A stretch of DNA of 64,000 bases. It comes from Streptomyces sp. WZ-12. GTDB lineage: Bacteria; Actinomycetota; Actinomycetes; Streptomycetales; Streptomycetaceae. Each line of letters begins with the position of its first letter. Position 1 is the first letter of the stretch. The notes below the pieces were generated by a model. It searched no databases and was not told where the DNA came from. It was given only the letters and a program-made list of their open reading frames with translations. Below are positions 1-8,611 of this stretch, in pieces. The translations under genes were made by a program, and so were the position numbers. The stretch is taken from positions 6,807,001 to 6,871,000 of the forward strand of contig NZ_CP118574.1 of assembly GCF_028898845.1 (NCBI RefSeq), written 5' to 3'.

Positions 1-150
1 GTACTCCCGGTCCAGGTCCACGGGGTGGCCGTAGCGGGTGCTGTATTCGTGGGTCAGCTCGGCCAGCAGCGGGCGGGCGAGCGGGTCGGTGACGGTGGTG
101 TGACGGATCGTCAGGTGGGCCGCGTGGAGCGGCCGGGGCGCGGCGGTCAT
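1..150 (-). CDS. GNAT-family N-acetyltransferase, N-terminal part only
   Basis: Fifty codons are visible; the gene runs off the left edge. The ATG at 148-150 (complement) opens a frame with no stop to base 1. It reads ARPLLAELTHEYSTRYG and then HPVDLDREY, an N-terminus I recognise from Streptomyces GNAT acetyltransferases. Those enzymes transfer the acetyl group of acetyl-CoA to an amine; the acetyl-CoA site lies outside the window. It diverges from the transporter operon that begins at 656. A short Cys-ending leader ORF sits about 200 nt upstream on the same strand. Bacillus ytm-type operons also pair an acetyltransferase with this kind of transporter and monooxygenases, so acetylation of an S-modified cysteine is a plausible role, but that is inference. 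Confidence 0.7.
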   Translation of the reverse strand, partial: MTAAPRPLHAAHLTIRHTTVTDPLARPLLAELTHEYSTRYGHPVDLDREY

Positions 151-356
151 CGGGGGCGTCTCCGTGGCCAGTGGCGGCGCTCGACGGGGCGGGCGCGCGG
201 GATGCAGGTAGGAGAGGACGAGGGTAGGGCGAGGGGAGGGGGCGCCGGACGGCGGCGCGGTGTGTGAAGCGGTGCGAAGGCGCGCGGCGAGGGAGAGGGA
301 GAGACCGCGAAGGGGCCCGGCCGATCGGCAACGGGCCGCGGGGGCAGGGGGTCAGC

Positions 357-428
357 TCAACAGGAGGACGACCACACGCGACCGAAGTCGATGTGGTCGC
401 GGGTGACCAGCCGCTGCCATGGATGCAT
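357..428 (-). CDS. Putative cysteine-responsive leader peptide (23 aa)
   Basis: A short ORF on the minus strand starts at the ATG 426-428 and ends TGT TGA at 357-362. Its second half reads HIDFGRVWSSSC. The H-I-D-[FL]-G-R core followed by a cysteine just before the stop is the pattern of actinobacterial leader peptides found upstream of sulfur-metabolism genes, some of which act as cysteine-sensing attenuators. No clear ribosome binding site precedes the ATG, which fits leaderless translation. It points toward the acetyltransferase at 1-150. The gene is too short for routine gene callers. The pattern match is seen directly; regulation by cysteine is inferred. Confidence 0.6.
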   Translation of the reverse strand: MHPWQRLVTRDHIDFGRVWSSSC

Positions 429-513
429 GGGGCTAAGTGGAACAGGCATCCGTTTCCGCGTCAACCGTGACGTGATCCATCGCTCACAGTCCGAGACGGT
501 CCGCCCAACGCCC

Positions 514-544
514 TTGACAACCCGCGGTGTTCACCCCATAGCCT
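514..544 (+). promoter_or_regulatory. Candidate promoter for the transporter operon
   Basis: A perfect TTGACA at 514-519 is followed after 19 nt by TAGCCT at 539-544, which fits the TAnnnT minus-10 of vegetative Streptomyces promoters. A 17-nt spacing would instead give CATAGC. It lies about 110 nt before the first permease gene. Confidence 0.4.
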
Positions 545-580
545 CAAGTGCCGGTCGTGCTGAGGGGCGCGGCCCGCATT

Positions 581-610
581 TTCCCGTGTGAAGTCTCTTC
601 CCGTGTGAAG
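581..610 (+). repeat. 13-bp direct repeat in the operon leader
   Basis: TTCCCGTGTGAAG occurs at 581-593 and again, identical, at 598-610 (17-bp period). The copies lie between the candidate promoter and the first start codon. They could be an activator or repressor site, or an RNA element of the 5' leader. Confidence 0.6.
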
Positions 611-655
611 GCGCTCGACTCCCGTGCTCGATCGATGCGTCCACGGAGCCTTCGC

Positions 656-1519
656 ATGCCTTCCGACACCCTCGACGCCCCCGCCGTGTCCGCGGCGCCG
701 CCGGGCGAACCGTCCCCCGCCGCCCCGCGCATCGTGCCGCGCCGCCGTACCGGGCAGTGGACGGCCGCCGCCGTGCTGCTCGCCCTGCTGGCGCTGGCCC
801 TCTTCTCCGTCGCCCGCAACCCCGCCTTCCAGTGGGACGTGGTCGCCGACTACTTCCTGACCTCCGCCGTGCTGCGCGGCCTGGGGCTGACGCTCTGGCT
901 GACCGTCGTGGTGATGGTGCTGGGCTTCGCCCTCGGCACCCTGCTCGCGGCGGGGCGGCTGTCCGCCAACCCCGTGCTGCGCGGCGTCGGTTGGGGCTAC
1001 GTCTGGCTGTTCCGGTCGACGCCGATCCTGGTGCAGTTGCTGTTCTGGTTCAACGTCGGGGCGCTCTACCCGGTCGTCCTCGGCGTCAAGACCGTCGACC
1101 TGCTCTCGCCGGTCGCCGTCGCGGTCATCGGGCTCACCCTGCACGAGGCCGCCTACGCCGCGGAGGTGGTCCGCGGCGGCATCCTCTCCGTCGACCGGGG
1201 GCAGTGGGAGGCCGCGCAGGCGCTGGGGCTGGGCGCCTGGCGGCGGCTGCGCCGGATCGTGCTGCCGCAGGCGATGCGGTCGATCGTGCCACCGGCCGGG
1301 AACATGCTGATCGGCACCCTCAAGGGCACCTCCATCGTCAGCGTGATCGCCGTCAACGACCTGCTGTACTCGACCCAGTTGGTATACCACCGCACCTACC
1401 AGGTCATCCCGCTGCTGCTGGTGGCGACCCTCTGGTACGTCCTGGTCACCTCGGTCCTCAACGCCGGCCAGTTCTACGTCGAGCGGCACTACGCCCGCGG
1501 AACGGCCGGTGCCCGATGA
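656..1519 (+). CDS. Polar amino-acid-type ABC transporter permease
   Basis: A 287-aa inner-membrane permease of the HisM/HisQ family. A transmembrane segment lies near residues 35-52 and further hydrophobic helices follow. The C-terminal EAA loop reads [24 protein letters not shown], the contact with the ATPase. The ATG at 656 is chosen because GGAG lies 8 nt upstream; an in-frame ATG at 635 has no such site. The stop overlaps the next start as ATGA (1516-1519). The second permease at 3404 is a clear paralog, so the pore is probably a heterodimer. Substrate is unknown; the monooxygenases downstream suggest an S- or N-substituted amino acid. Confidence 0.88.
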   Translation: MPSDTLDAPAVSAAPPGEPSPAAPRIVPRRRTGQWTAAAVLLALLALALFSVARNPAFQWDVVADYFLTSAVLRGLGLTLWLTVVVMVLGFALGTLLAAGRLSANPVLRGVGWGYVWLFRSTPILVQLLFWFNVGALYPVVLGVKTVDLLSPVAVAVIGLTLHEAAYAAEVVRGGILSVDRGQWEAAQALGLGAWRRLRRIVLPQAMRSIVPPAGNMLIGTLKGTSIVSVIAVNDLLYSTQLVYHRTYQVIPLLLVATLWYVLVTSVLNAGQFYVERHYARGTAGAR

Positions 1520-3420
1520 GCGCGACCGCACCGGGCCGGGACCGGCCGTCCGTGGTGATCGTCGGCGCCGGGCCGCGGGGCACCGGGGTGCTGGAGCGGA
1601 TCGCCGCCAACGCCCCCGAGCTGTACGGCGACGCGCCCCTCGACGTGCACCTGGTCGATCCGCATCCGCCCGGCGGCGGCCGGATCTGGCGCCGGGAGCA
1701 GTCCCCGCTGCTGTGGATGAACTCCATGGCCGAGGACGTCACCATGTTCACCGACGAGACCGTGGAGCTGGCCGGGCCGGTGCGGCCGGGGCCCTCGCTC
1801 GCGCAGTGGTCCCGCGCGGTACGGGACGGTGAGATCGCCGCCCCGCCGGACCTCGCCGACGACCTGGCGGCGCTCGGCCCGCGGGACTTCGCCGGCCGGC
1901 GGCTGCAGAGCGGCTACCTCCGCTGGGTCTACGAGGAGGCGGTGGCCGCGCTGCCGCCCCGGGTCACGGTGCACGAGCACCGGCGGGCCGCGCTGCGCGT
2001 CACCGGCCCCCGCGACGGGCGTCAACACGTGTGGCTGGCCGGCCGGCCCGCCCCGCTCCTCGCCGACCTGGTGGTGCTCACCCTGGGCCACCTGGAGGCC
2101 CAACCGACGGACGAAGAGAGGAAGTTGACGAACTTCGCGGACCGGCACGGACTGGTGTACCTGCCGCCGGCCTTCACCGCCGACAGCGACCTCGACGCGC
2201 TGCGGCCCGGCGAGCCGGTGCTGGTGCGCGGCTTCGGGCTGGCCTTCGTCGACCTGATGGTGCTGCTGACCGAGGGGCGCGGCGGGACGTACACCACCGG
2301 CGCCGACGGGGAGTTGACCTACCATCCCTCGGGGCGTGAGCCGGTGCTGCACGTCGGGTCCCGGCGGGGCGTCCCCTACCACTCCAAGATCGGCTACGGG
2401 CCGTCCGGCGACCTGCCGCCGCTGCCGCGGTTCTTCGGCCCGGCCGAGGTCGATGCGCTGCTCGCCCGCCCCGGCGGGTTCGACTTCCAGCGGGACGTCT
2501 GGCCGCTGATCGACAAGGAGTTGGGGTTCGCCCACTACCACCGGCTGTTCACCGCGCACGCCGAGCGCACCCTGATGGCCTGGCCGGACTTCGAGGAGAA
2601 GTACGCCGTCGCCGAGCCCGGCAGCGCCGCCCTCCAGGCCCTGGTCTCGGCCGCCGTCCCCGACCCGGCCGACCGGCTGGACCTGGCCGCGCTGGACCGC
2701 CCGTTGGACGGCATCCGCCACCCCGACGGCGACGCCCTCCAGGCCGGGCTGCGCGCCCACATCGAGGCCGACTTGGCGCGCCGCCACGACCCCGTACACA
2801 GTCCCGACCTGGCCGTCTTCCTGGCCCTGCTCTCCGTCTACGGCCAGTTGCCGAAGCTGGGCGACCACGGGCCCTGGTGGCACGGCTTCTTCAGCTTCCT
2901 CGCCTCCGGGCCGCCCGGCCCCCGGCTGCGGCAACTGCTGGCGCTCTCCCGGGCCGGCGTGGTGCGCTTCCTCGGCGCCGACCTCGCCGTCACCGCCGAC
3001 GAGGACCGCGGGGTGTTCCGCGCCGGGTCCGCCACCGTGCCGGGCCACTGGACGCGGGCCCGCGCGCTGGTCGAGGCGCGGCTGCCGGAGCCGACCGTGG
3101 CCGGCACCCGGGACGGGCTGCTGCGCGCGCTGGGCACCGACGGCGCCCGGTCAACGGCCGGCGGGCTGCTGGCCGTTGACCCCGTGGACGGCCGGGTGCT
3201 GGACCGGTCCGGCCGCCCGCACCCCCGCCGCTTCGCGCTCGGCCCGCACACCGACGCCCGCGCCGGCGGGGCGTTCACCCGCCCCCGCACCAACGCGCCC
3301 GCCTTCCGGCAGAACGACGCGAGCGCGCGGGCCCTGCTCACCTTCCTCCGCGACCGCACCGCCCCACCGGTCCCGGTCCCCGCATCCACCCCCAGGACTG
3401 CCGATGCCGCTGACCAGTGA
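1516..3420 (+). CDS. FAD/NAD(P)-binding protein
   Basis: A 634-aa soluble protein. An N-terminal dinucleotide-binding motif VVIVGAGPRGTG (residues about 12-23) is followed by HLVDPHPPGGGRIW and NSMAEDVTMF. These are features of the FAD-NAD(P)-binding family (PF13454) related to lysine/ornithine N-hydroxylases. The C-terminal half has no motif I recognise beyond the family. It sits between two ABC permease genes and overlaps both (ATGA at 1516; permease 2 starts at 3404, before this stop). It is therefore translationally coupled and probably modifies the imported compound or supplies redox equivalents to the flavin monooxygenases at 6206 and 7243. The exact reaction is unknown. Confidence 0.8.
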   Translation: MSATAPGRDRPSVVIVGAGPRGTGVLERIAANAPELYGDAPLDVHLVDPHPPGGGRIWRREQSPLLWMNSMAEDVTMFTDETVELAGPVRPGPSLAQWSRAVRDGEIAAPPDLADDLAALGPRDFAGRRLQSGYLRWVYEEAVAALPPRVTVHEHRRAALRVTGPRDGRQHVWLAGRPAPLLADLVVLTLGHLEAQPTDEERKLTNFADRHGLVYLPPAFTADSDLDALRPGEPVLVRGFGLAFVDLMVLLTEGRGGTYTTGADGELTYHPSGREPVLHVGSRRGVPYHSKIGYGPSGDLPPLPRFFGPAEVDALLARPGGFDFQRDVWPLIDKELGFAHYHRLFTAHAERTLMAWPDFEEKYAVAEPGSAALQALVSAAVPDPADRLDLAALDRPLDGIRHPDGDALQAGLRAHIEADLARRHDPVHSPDLAVFLALLSVYGQLPKLGDHGPWWHGFFSFLASGPPGPRLRQLLALSRAGVVRFLGADLAVTADEDRGVFRAGSATVPGHWTRARALVEARLPEPTVAGTRDGLLRALGTDGARSTAGGLLAVDPVDGRVLDRSGRPHPRRFALGPHTDARAGGAFTRPRTNAPAFRQNDASARALLTFLRDRTAPPVPVPASTPRTADAADQ

Positions 3421-4321
3421 ACCCGCCGTCACCGAGGCCGCCCCGGCCGGCGAACCGGTACCGCAGCGCGCCGGGCCACCGGGCCCGGACGACCCGACGG
3501 CCCTGAAGGTCGTCCCGGTCCGCCACCCCTGGCGCTGGGTGGGGGTGGCGGTGACCGCCGTGCTGCTCGCCCAGTTCGCGCACGGCCTGATCACCAACCC
3601 GGCCTGGCAGTGGGGGGTGTTCGCCCGGTTCTTCGCGAGCGAGACGGTCCTGAGGGCGGTCTGGGTCACCCTCCAACTGACCGTCTACGGCACCGCCCTC
3701 GGCTTCGCCCTCGGTCTGGTGCTGGCGCTGATGCGGCTGTCGGCCAGCCCGTTCCTGCGCTGGGTGGCGTTCGGCTACATCTGGGCCTTCCGCTCCATCC
3801 CGCTCATCGTCCAACTGCTGTTCTGGTTCAACCTCGCCTACCTCTACAAGCGGCTGGACTTCGGCATCCCGTTCGGCCCGGGCCTCTTCCACCTCGACAC
3901 CATGGGGCTGGTCGGCGCGATGGGCGCGGCGGTGCTCGGCCTCGCCCTGCACCAGGCCGCGTACGCCGCCGAGATCGTCCGGGCCGGCGTTTCGTCCGTG
4001 GACGGCGGCCAGTTGGAGGCGGCCGCCGCGCTCGGCATCCCGCGGCTGCGCCGCCTGCGCCGGATCGTGCTGCCGCAGGCGATGCGCTCGATCCTGCCGA
4101 ACGCCAGCAACGAGGTGATCTCCCTCTTCAAGGGCACCTCGATCGTCTCCGTGATGGCGATCGGCGAACTCTTCTACCAGGTCCAGGTCATCTACGGACG
4201 GAACGGCCAGGTGGTGCCCCTGCTGATGGTCGCCACCGCCTGGTACATCCTCCTCACCACCGTGCTCTCCGTCCTCCAGCACTACGTCGAACGCCACTAC
4301 GCCAAGGGGGCCGCGCGATGA
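3404..4321 (+). CDS. Polar amino-acid-type ABC transporter permease, second copy
   Basis: A 305-aa HisM/HisQ-family permease, paralogous to the one at 656 (both carry VLPQAMRSI and a C-terminal YVERHYA). It has a longer hydrophilic N-terminus (about 45 residues), then transmembrane helices and an EAA loop [22 protein letters not shown]. The start ATG at 3404 lies inside the end of the upstream gene with AGGA about 6 nt before it. The stop overlaps the ATPase start (ATGA at 4318-4321). Confidence 0.88.
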   Translation: MPLTSEPAVTEAAPAGEPVPQRAGPPGPDDPTALKVVPVRHPWRWVGVAVTAVLLAQFAHGLITNPAWQWGVFARFFASETVLRAVWVTLQLTVYGTALGFALGLVLALMRLSASPFLRWVAFGYIWAFRSIPLIVQLLFWFNLAYLYKRLDFGIPFGPGLFHLDTMGLVGAMGAAVLGLALHQAAYAAEIVRAGVSSVDGGQLEAAAALGIPRLRRLRRIVLPQAMRSILPNASNEVISLFKGTSIVSVMAIGELFYQVQVIYGRNGQVVPLLMVATAWYILLTTVLSVLQHYVERHYAKGAAR

Positions 4322-5133
4322 GCGCCATGGTCGAAGTCCGGTCCGTGCACAAGAGCTTCGGGTCCACCGAGGTGTTGCGCGGCATCGACCTCACGGTCGC
4401 GGCCGGGGAGGTGACGGTGGTGCTCGGGCCGTCCGGTTCGGGCAAGTCCACCCTGCTGCGCACCATCAACCACCTGGAGAAGGTCGACAGCGGCTGGATC
4501 AGCGTGGACGGGGCGCTGGTGGGATACCGGAGGGAAGCGAAACCCGCGGCCCGAAGGGCCACCGGCAAGGGCGGTGGTGGGCGACGGGTGGGCGAGAAGC
4601 TGTACGAGCTGCGCGAGCGGGAGATCCTCAAGCAGCGCACCGGCATCGGCTTCGTCTTCCAGAACTTCAACCTCTTCCCGCACCTGACGGTGCTGGAGAA
4701 CCTCGTCGAGGCCCCGATCGCGGTGCAGCGCCGCCCGCGCAAGGAGGCCGAGGCCGCCGCCGGCCAACTGCTGGCCCGGGTCGGGCTGGTGGAGAAGGCC
4801 CACGCCTACCCCAAGCAGCTCTCCGGCGGCCAGCAGCAGCGGGTCGCCATCGCCCGGGCACTGGCCCTCGAACCCAAGCTGTTGCTCTTCGACGAGCCGA
4901 CCTCGGCCCTCGACCCCGAGCTGGTCGGCGAAGTCCTGGACGTCATCCGGGACTTGGCGCACCAGGGCACCACCATGGTCGTCGTCACCCATGAGATGGG
5001 CTTCGCCCGGGAGGTCGCCGACACCGTCGTCTTCATGGACGACGGGCGGATCGTCGAGCAGGGTCCGCCCGGCCAGGTGCTCGACCGCCCGCGCCACGAG
5101 CGCACCCGGGCCTTCCTCTCCAAGGTCCTGTGA
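4318..5133 (+). CDS. Amino-acid ABC transporter ATP-binding protein
   Basis: A 271-aa cytoplasmic ATPase of the HisP/GlnQ family. Walker A is GPSGSGKST (residues about 40-48), the Q-loop is [11 protein letters not shown], the signature is LSGGQQQR, Walker B is [12 protein letters not shown], and the H-loop is VVVTHEMGF. It powers the two permeases encoded just upstream. An insertion between Walker A and the Q-loop, rich in Arg, Gly and Lys ([20 protein letters not shown]), is longer than the corresponding HisP loop. The stop overlaps an upstream GTG of the receptor frame, but the receptor's true start is farther downstream. Confidence 0.92.
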   Translation: MSAMVEVRSVHKSFGSTEVLRGIDLTVAAGEVTVVLGPSGSGKSTLLRTINHLEKVDSGWISVDGALVGYRREAKPAARRATGKGGGGRRVGEKLYELREREILKQRTGIGFVFQNFNLFPHLTVLENLVEAPIAVQRRPRKEAEAAAGQLLARVGLVEKAHAYPKQLSGGQQQRVAIARALALEPKLLLFDEPTSALDPELVGEVLDVIRDLAHQGTTMVVVTHEMGFAREVADTVVFMDDGRIVEQGPPGQVLDRPRHERTRAFLSKVL

Positions 5134-5195
5134 CCGTGACCGCCGCGCCCGCCGTCCCCGCAGCACCCTCCGTACCGCTCCGAAGGAGACCTCCC

Positions 5196-6164
5196 GTGAT
5201 CCGCCGCACGCTCGCCGCCGTCCTCGCCCTCGCCGCCGGTTCCGCCCTGCTCACCGCCTGCGGCGCCGGCGACGCGGCGGACGCGGCGGTCGGCACCGCG
5301 GGCGGCGGCCCGAAGCTCAACATCGGCCCCGACCAGCACCGCGTCCGCGGCACCAAGGACCCCAAGAGCGCCGCGCTGGTGCCCGCCCGGGTCCGGGGCA
5401 CCGGCGAACTGCGGATCGGCGTGGACGCCGGCGGCATCCCCCCGCTCAGCTTCTACGCCACCGACGACAAGACCCTGATCGGCGTCGAGGAGGACCTCGC
5501 CACGCTGGTCGCCGACACCCTCGGCCTGACCCCCCGCTTCGAGCCGCTGTCCTGGGAGAACCTCTTCGTCGGCCTGGACAGCGGCAAGTTGGACGCGGTC
5601 CTCAGCAACGTCACGGTCACCGAGGAGCGCAAGGACAAGTACGACTTCGCCACCTACCGGCTGGACCAGTTGGCCATGGAGACGAAGAAGGGCAGCGGGT
5701 GGCGCGTTCGCGGCGCCGCGGACGTGGCGGGGAAGTCGATCGCGGTCAGCTCCGGCACCAATCAGGAGAAGATCCTCCTCGACTGGAGCAGGGCGGACGA
5801 GAAGGCCGGCCGCAAGCCGGTGGACATCAAGTACTTCCAGAAGGCCACCGACGTCTACCTCGCGCTCCAATCGGGCCGGATCGACGGCTACTTCGGCCCC
5901 AACCCGACCGCCGCGTACCACGTCGCCACCGCCGGCCAGACCGAGATCGCCGGCACCTTCTCCGGCGGCGGCGCCCACCTCAAGGGCGAGATCGCCGCCA
6001 CCACCCACAAGGGCAGCGGCCTGGCCGCGGCGTACGCCGCGGCCCTGAACAAGGTCATCGACGACGGCCGTTACGCCAAGGTCCTGGCCCGCTGGGGACT
6101 GTCCGGCGAGGCCGTGCCGCACTCCCGGATCAACCCGCCCGGCCTGCCCCGGACCACCAACTGA
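5196..6164 (+). CDS. ABC transporter substrate-binding lipoprotein
   Basis: A 322-aa extracellular solute receptor of the family-3 amino-acid type. The start is GTG 5196 because GAAGGAGA lies just upstream; an in-frame GTG at 5130 has none. The signal peptide ends in a lipobox LLTAC, so the protein should be lipid-anchored to the outer membrane face. Family features include GELRIGVDAGGIPPLSFY, GVEEDLATLVADTLGL and the ligand-pocket segment SNVTVTEERK. It is the specificity component of the transporter encoded at 656, 3404 and 4318. The ligand cannot be read from sequence; polar amino acids or cysteine conjugates fit the context. Confidence 0.88.
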   Translation: MIRRTLAAVLALAAGSALLTACGAGDAADAAVGTAGGGPKLNIGPDQHRVRGTKDPKSAALVPARVRGTGELRIGVDAGGIPPLSFYATDDKTLIGVEEDLATLVADTLGLTPRFEPLSWENLFVGLDSGKLDAVLSNVTVTEERKDKYDFATYRLDQLAMETKKGSGWRVRGAADVAGKSIAVSSGTNQEKILLDWSRADEKAGRKPVDIKYFQKATDVYLALQSGRIDGYFGPNPTAAYHVATAGQTEIAGTFSGGGAHLKGEIAATTHKGSGLAAAYAAALNKVIDDGRYAKVLARWGLSGEAVPHSRINPPGLPRTTN

Positions 6165-6205
6165 CCCTTCGGACCCGGCCGTTACGCACAGGAAGGCTTG
6201 ACCCC

Positions 6206-7246
6206 ATGCCCGTCCCGCACCACCCGCTGCGGCTGGCCGTCGCCCTGGACGCCCCGCAGGCCCCGCCCCCGTCCGACGCCGCGCCCTACCTCGCCCTGGC
6301 CCGGCTCGCCGAGCGCGGCACCCTCGACTTCGTCACCCTCGGCGACCGCTTCGGCGGCCCCGGCCCGGACGCGCTCTCGGTGCTCGCCCGGGTCGCGCCG
6401 ACCACCGAACGCCTCGGCCTGGTCGCCACGGTGACCACCACCCACACCGAGCCGTTCCACGTCTCCACCGGCGTCGCCACGTTGGACTGGGTCAGCCGCG
6501 GCCGGGCCGGCTGGACGGTGGCGGCGTCCACCAGCGAGGCCGAGGCCGCGCTCGTCGGCCGGCGCCCGGCCGCCCCGGCCGCCGAGGTCTGGTCGGAGGC
6601 CGACGAGGTCGCCGACGTGGTGGGGCGGCTGTGGGACAGCTGGGAGGACGACGCGGAGATCCGCGACCGGGCCACCGGCCGCTTCGTCGACCGCGACCGG
6701 CTGCACTACGTCGACTTCACCGCCCACACCTTCACCGTCCGCGGGCCGTCCATCGTCCCCCGGCCGCCACAGGGCCGCCCGGTGACCGTCGTCGAGGTCG
6801 CGGACGCCCCCGATGCCGGCCACGCGGAGCGGGCCCGCTGGGCGGTGGCCGCCGCCCGCGCCGACGTGGTGCTGGTCCGGGCCGAGGACCCGGGGACCGC
6901 CGGCGCCGCCCGCGCGGCCCTGCACGACCGGGCCCGGGCGCACGGCCGCGACCCCGGCGCGCTGCGGGTACTGGCCTCGCTGCCGGTCGAGTTGGAGTCC
7001 CCGGCCGACGCCGTCGGCCTGGCCGACCTGCTCGGCGACTGGTTCGCCCAAGGGGCCGCCGACGGCTTCCACCTGCGCCCCGCCGACCCCGCCCGCGACC
7101 TGCCCCGGATCGTGGAGGGCACCGTCCCGACCCTGCGGGAGCGCGGCCTGTTCCGCCACTCCTACGAGGGCACCACCCTGCGCGACCACCTCGGACTGCC
7201 GCGCCCCGCCAGCATCTACGCGCCCGCCCGGGAGGCCGTCCGATGA
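6206..7246 (+). CDS. LLM-class flavin-dependent oxidoreductase
   Basis: A 346-aa luciferase-like monooxygenase (TIM barrel, FMNH2-dependent). Family features: ERGTLDFVTLGDRFGG near the N-terminus, APTTERLGLVATVTTTHTEPFH, and LDWVSRGRAGWTVAAS in the flavin region. GGAAGG precedes the ATG by about 9 nt, and the stop overlaps the next gene as ATGA (7243-7246). It is more divergent than its neighbour at 7243 and lacks a continuous VxIQAG-type strand, so it may work with that protein or have a distinct substrate. It resembles YtmO-type proteins of Bacillus cysteine-derivative operons by class and context only. Confidence 0.82.
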   Translation: MPVPHHPLRLAVALDAPQAPPPSDAAPYLALARLAERGTLDFVTLGDRFGGPGPDALSVLARVAPTTERLGLVATVTTTHTEPFHVSTGVATLDWVSRGRAGWTVAASTSEAEAALVGRRPAAPAAEVWSEADEVADVVGRLWDSWEDDAEIRDRATGRFVDRDRLHYVDFTAHTFTVRGPSIVPRPPQGRPVTVVEVADAPDAGHAERARWAVAAARADVVLVRAEDPGTAGAARAALHDRARAHGRDPGALRVLASLPVELESPADAVGLADLLGDWFAQGAADGFHLRPADPARDLPRIVEGTVPTLRERGLFRHSYEGTTLRDHLGLPRPASIYAPAREAVR

Positions 7247-8610
7247 GCCCGACCGCCGGTCCCCGCAAGCAGATCCACCTCGCCGCGCACTTCCCCGGCG
7301 TCAACAACACCACCGTCTGGGCCGCCCCGCCCGCCGGCCCGACCACCGCCCCTGGCCGAGACGCTGCGCGTCCCCCCTCCTTCGGCAGTCAGATCGACTT
7401 CGCCTCCTTCGAGCACCTGGCGCGCACCGCGGAGCGCGGCCTGTTCGACTTCTTCTTCCTGGCCGAGGGGCTGCGGCTGCGCGAGCACAAGGGCCGCATC
7501 CACGACCTCGACGTGCTCGGCCGGCCCGAGTCGCTCACCGTGCTGGCCGCCCTGGCCGCGGTCACCGAGCGGCTGGGCCTGGCCGGCACGGTCAGCGCCA
7601 CCTTCAACGAGCCCTACGAACTGGCCCGCCGGCTCGCCTCGTTGGACCACCTCAGCGGCGGCCGGGCCGCCTGGAACGTCGTCACCACCTCCGACGCCTT
7701 CACCGGGGAGAACTTCCGGCGCGGCGGCTTCCTGGACCGGGCCGACCGCTACACCCGCGCCGCCGAATTCCTCGCCACCGCACGCGAGTTCTGGGACTCC
7801 CGGGCCGACGCCGGGGAGCCGCTGCCGGTGGACCACCGTGGGGCGCACTTCACCGTCCGCGGCGAGTTCGGCGTCCCGCGCGGCCCGCAGGGGCACCCGG
7901 TCATCATCCAGGCCGGGGACTCCTCGGAGGGACGGGAGTTCGCCGCCTCCGCCGCCGACGTGATCTTCACCCGGCACAGCGGGCTGGAGGCCGGCCGCGC
8001 CTTCTACGCGGACGTCAAGCGCCGGCTCCCGGCGTACGGGCGGCGGCCGGCGGACCTGAAGATCATGCCGGGGGTCACCTACGTCCTTGGCGACACCCCC
8101 GCCGAGGCCCAGGAGCACGCCGCCGAGATCCGCCGCCAGCAGGTCTCCCCGCAGACCGCGCTGCTCACGCTGGAGCAGGTCTGGGGCGTGGACCTGTCCT
8201 CCTACGACCCCGACGGGCCGCTGCCGGACATCGACCCGGACCCGCACGGCGAACTGGCCCAGGGCCGGGTGCGGATCGCCGACCCGCGGGCGGTCGCCGA
8301 CCGGTGGCGGGCGCTCTCCCGCGCCAAGGGGCTCTCCATCCGGGAGACCGTGATCGAGACCACCGGGCGGCAGTCGTTCATCGGCACGCCCCAGGACGTG
8401 GCCCGCGAGCTGGAGGCCTTCGTGCAGGGCGACGCCGCCGACGGTTTCATCCTCGTGCCGCACCTCACGCCCGGCGGCCTCGACCCGTTCGTCGAGCGGG
8501 TCGTCCCGCTGCTCCAAGAGCGCGGCGCGTACCGCACGGAATACACCGGAACCACCCTGCGCTCCCACTTGGGGCTGCCGGATCCGGCGCGCCCCGTAAG
8601 GAAGGACTGA
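7243..8610 (+). CDS. NtaA/SnaA/DszA-family flavin monooxygenase
   Basis: A 455-aa FMNH2-dependent monooxygenase. Family landmarks are HFPGVNNTTVW, GLFDFFFLAEGLRL, LDHLSGGRAAWNVVTTS, HPVIIQAGDSSEGREFAA and DGFILVPHLTPGGLDPF. Length and motifs fit the nitrilotriacetate / pristinamycin / dibenzothiophene-sulfone monooxygenase family, which oxidises at C-N or C-S positions. The closest functional analogy is YtnJ-type enzymes that open S-substituted N-acetylcysteines; that assignment is inferred from neighbours. It is coupled to the upstream monooxygenase by ATGA and followed after 1 nt by the DUF1684 gene. Confidence 0.88.
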   Translation: MSPTAGPRKQIHLAAHFPGVNNTTVWAAPPAGPTTAPGRDAARPPSFGSQIDFASFEHLARTAERGLFDFFFLAEGLRLREHKGRIHDLDVLGRPESLTVLAALAAVTERLGLAGTVSATFNEPYELARRLASLDHLSGGRAAWNVVTTSDAFTGENFRRGGFLDRADRYTRAAEFLATAREFWDSRADAGEPLPVDHRGAHFTVRGEFGVPRGPQGHPVIIQAGDSSEGREFAASAADVIFTRHSGLEAGRAFYADVKRRLPAYGRRPADLKIMPGVTYVLGDTPAEAQEHAAEIRRQQVSPQTALLTLEQVWGVDLSSYDPDGPLPDIDPDPHGELAQGRVRIADPRAVADRWRALSRAKGLSIRETVIETTGRQSFIGTPQDVARELEAFVQGDAADGFILVPHLTPGGLDPFVERVVPLLQERGAYRTEYTGTTLRSHLGLPDPARPVRKD

Positions 8611-8611
8611 G

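Larger units (their letters stand above)
151..655. promoter_or_regulatory. Divergent intergenic control region
   Basis: This 505-bp gap separates the leftward acetyltransferase from the rightward transporter operon. It contains the leader ORF (357-428, minus), a plus-strand promoter candidate near 514-544 and a 13-bp direct repeat at 581-610. I see no other credible coding sequence; other open frames here lack ribosome binding sites and family resemblance. Confidence 0.6.

Noticed and set aside
461..1531. Long antisense open frame opposite the first permease, and similar long antisense frames opposite most genes
   Set aside because: High third-position GC removes stop codons from the other frames. 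These frames are Gly/Arg/Pro/His-rich, have no ribosome binding sites and oppose genes with clear families.
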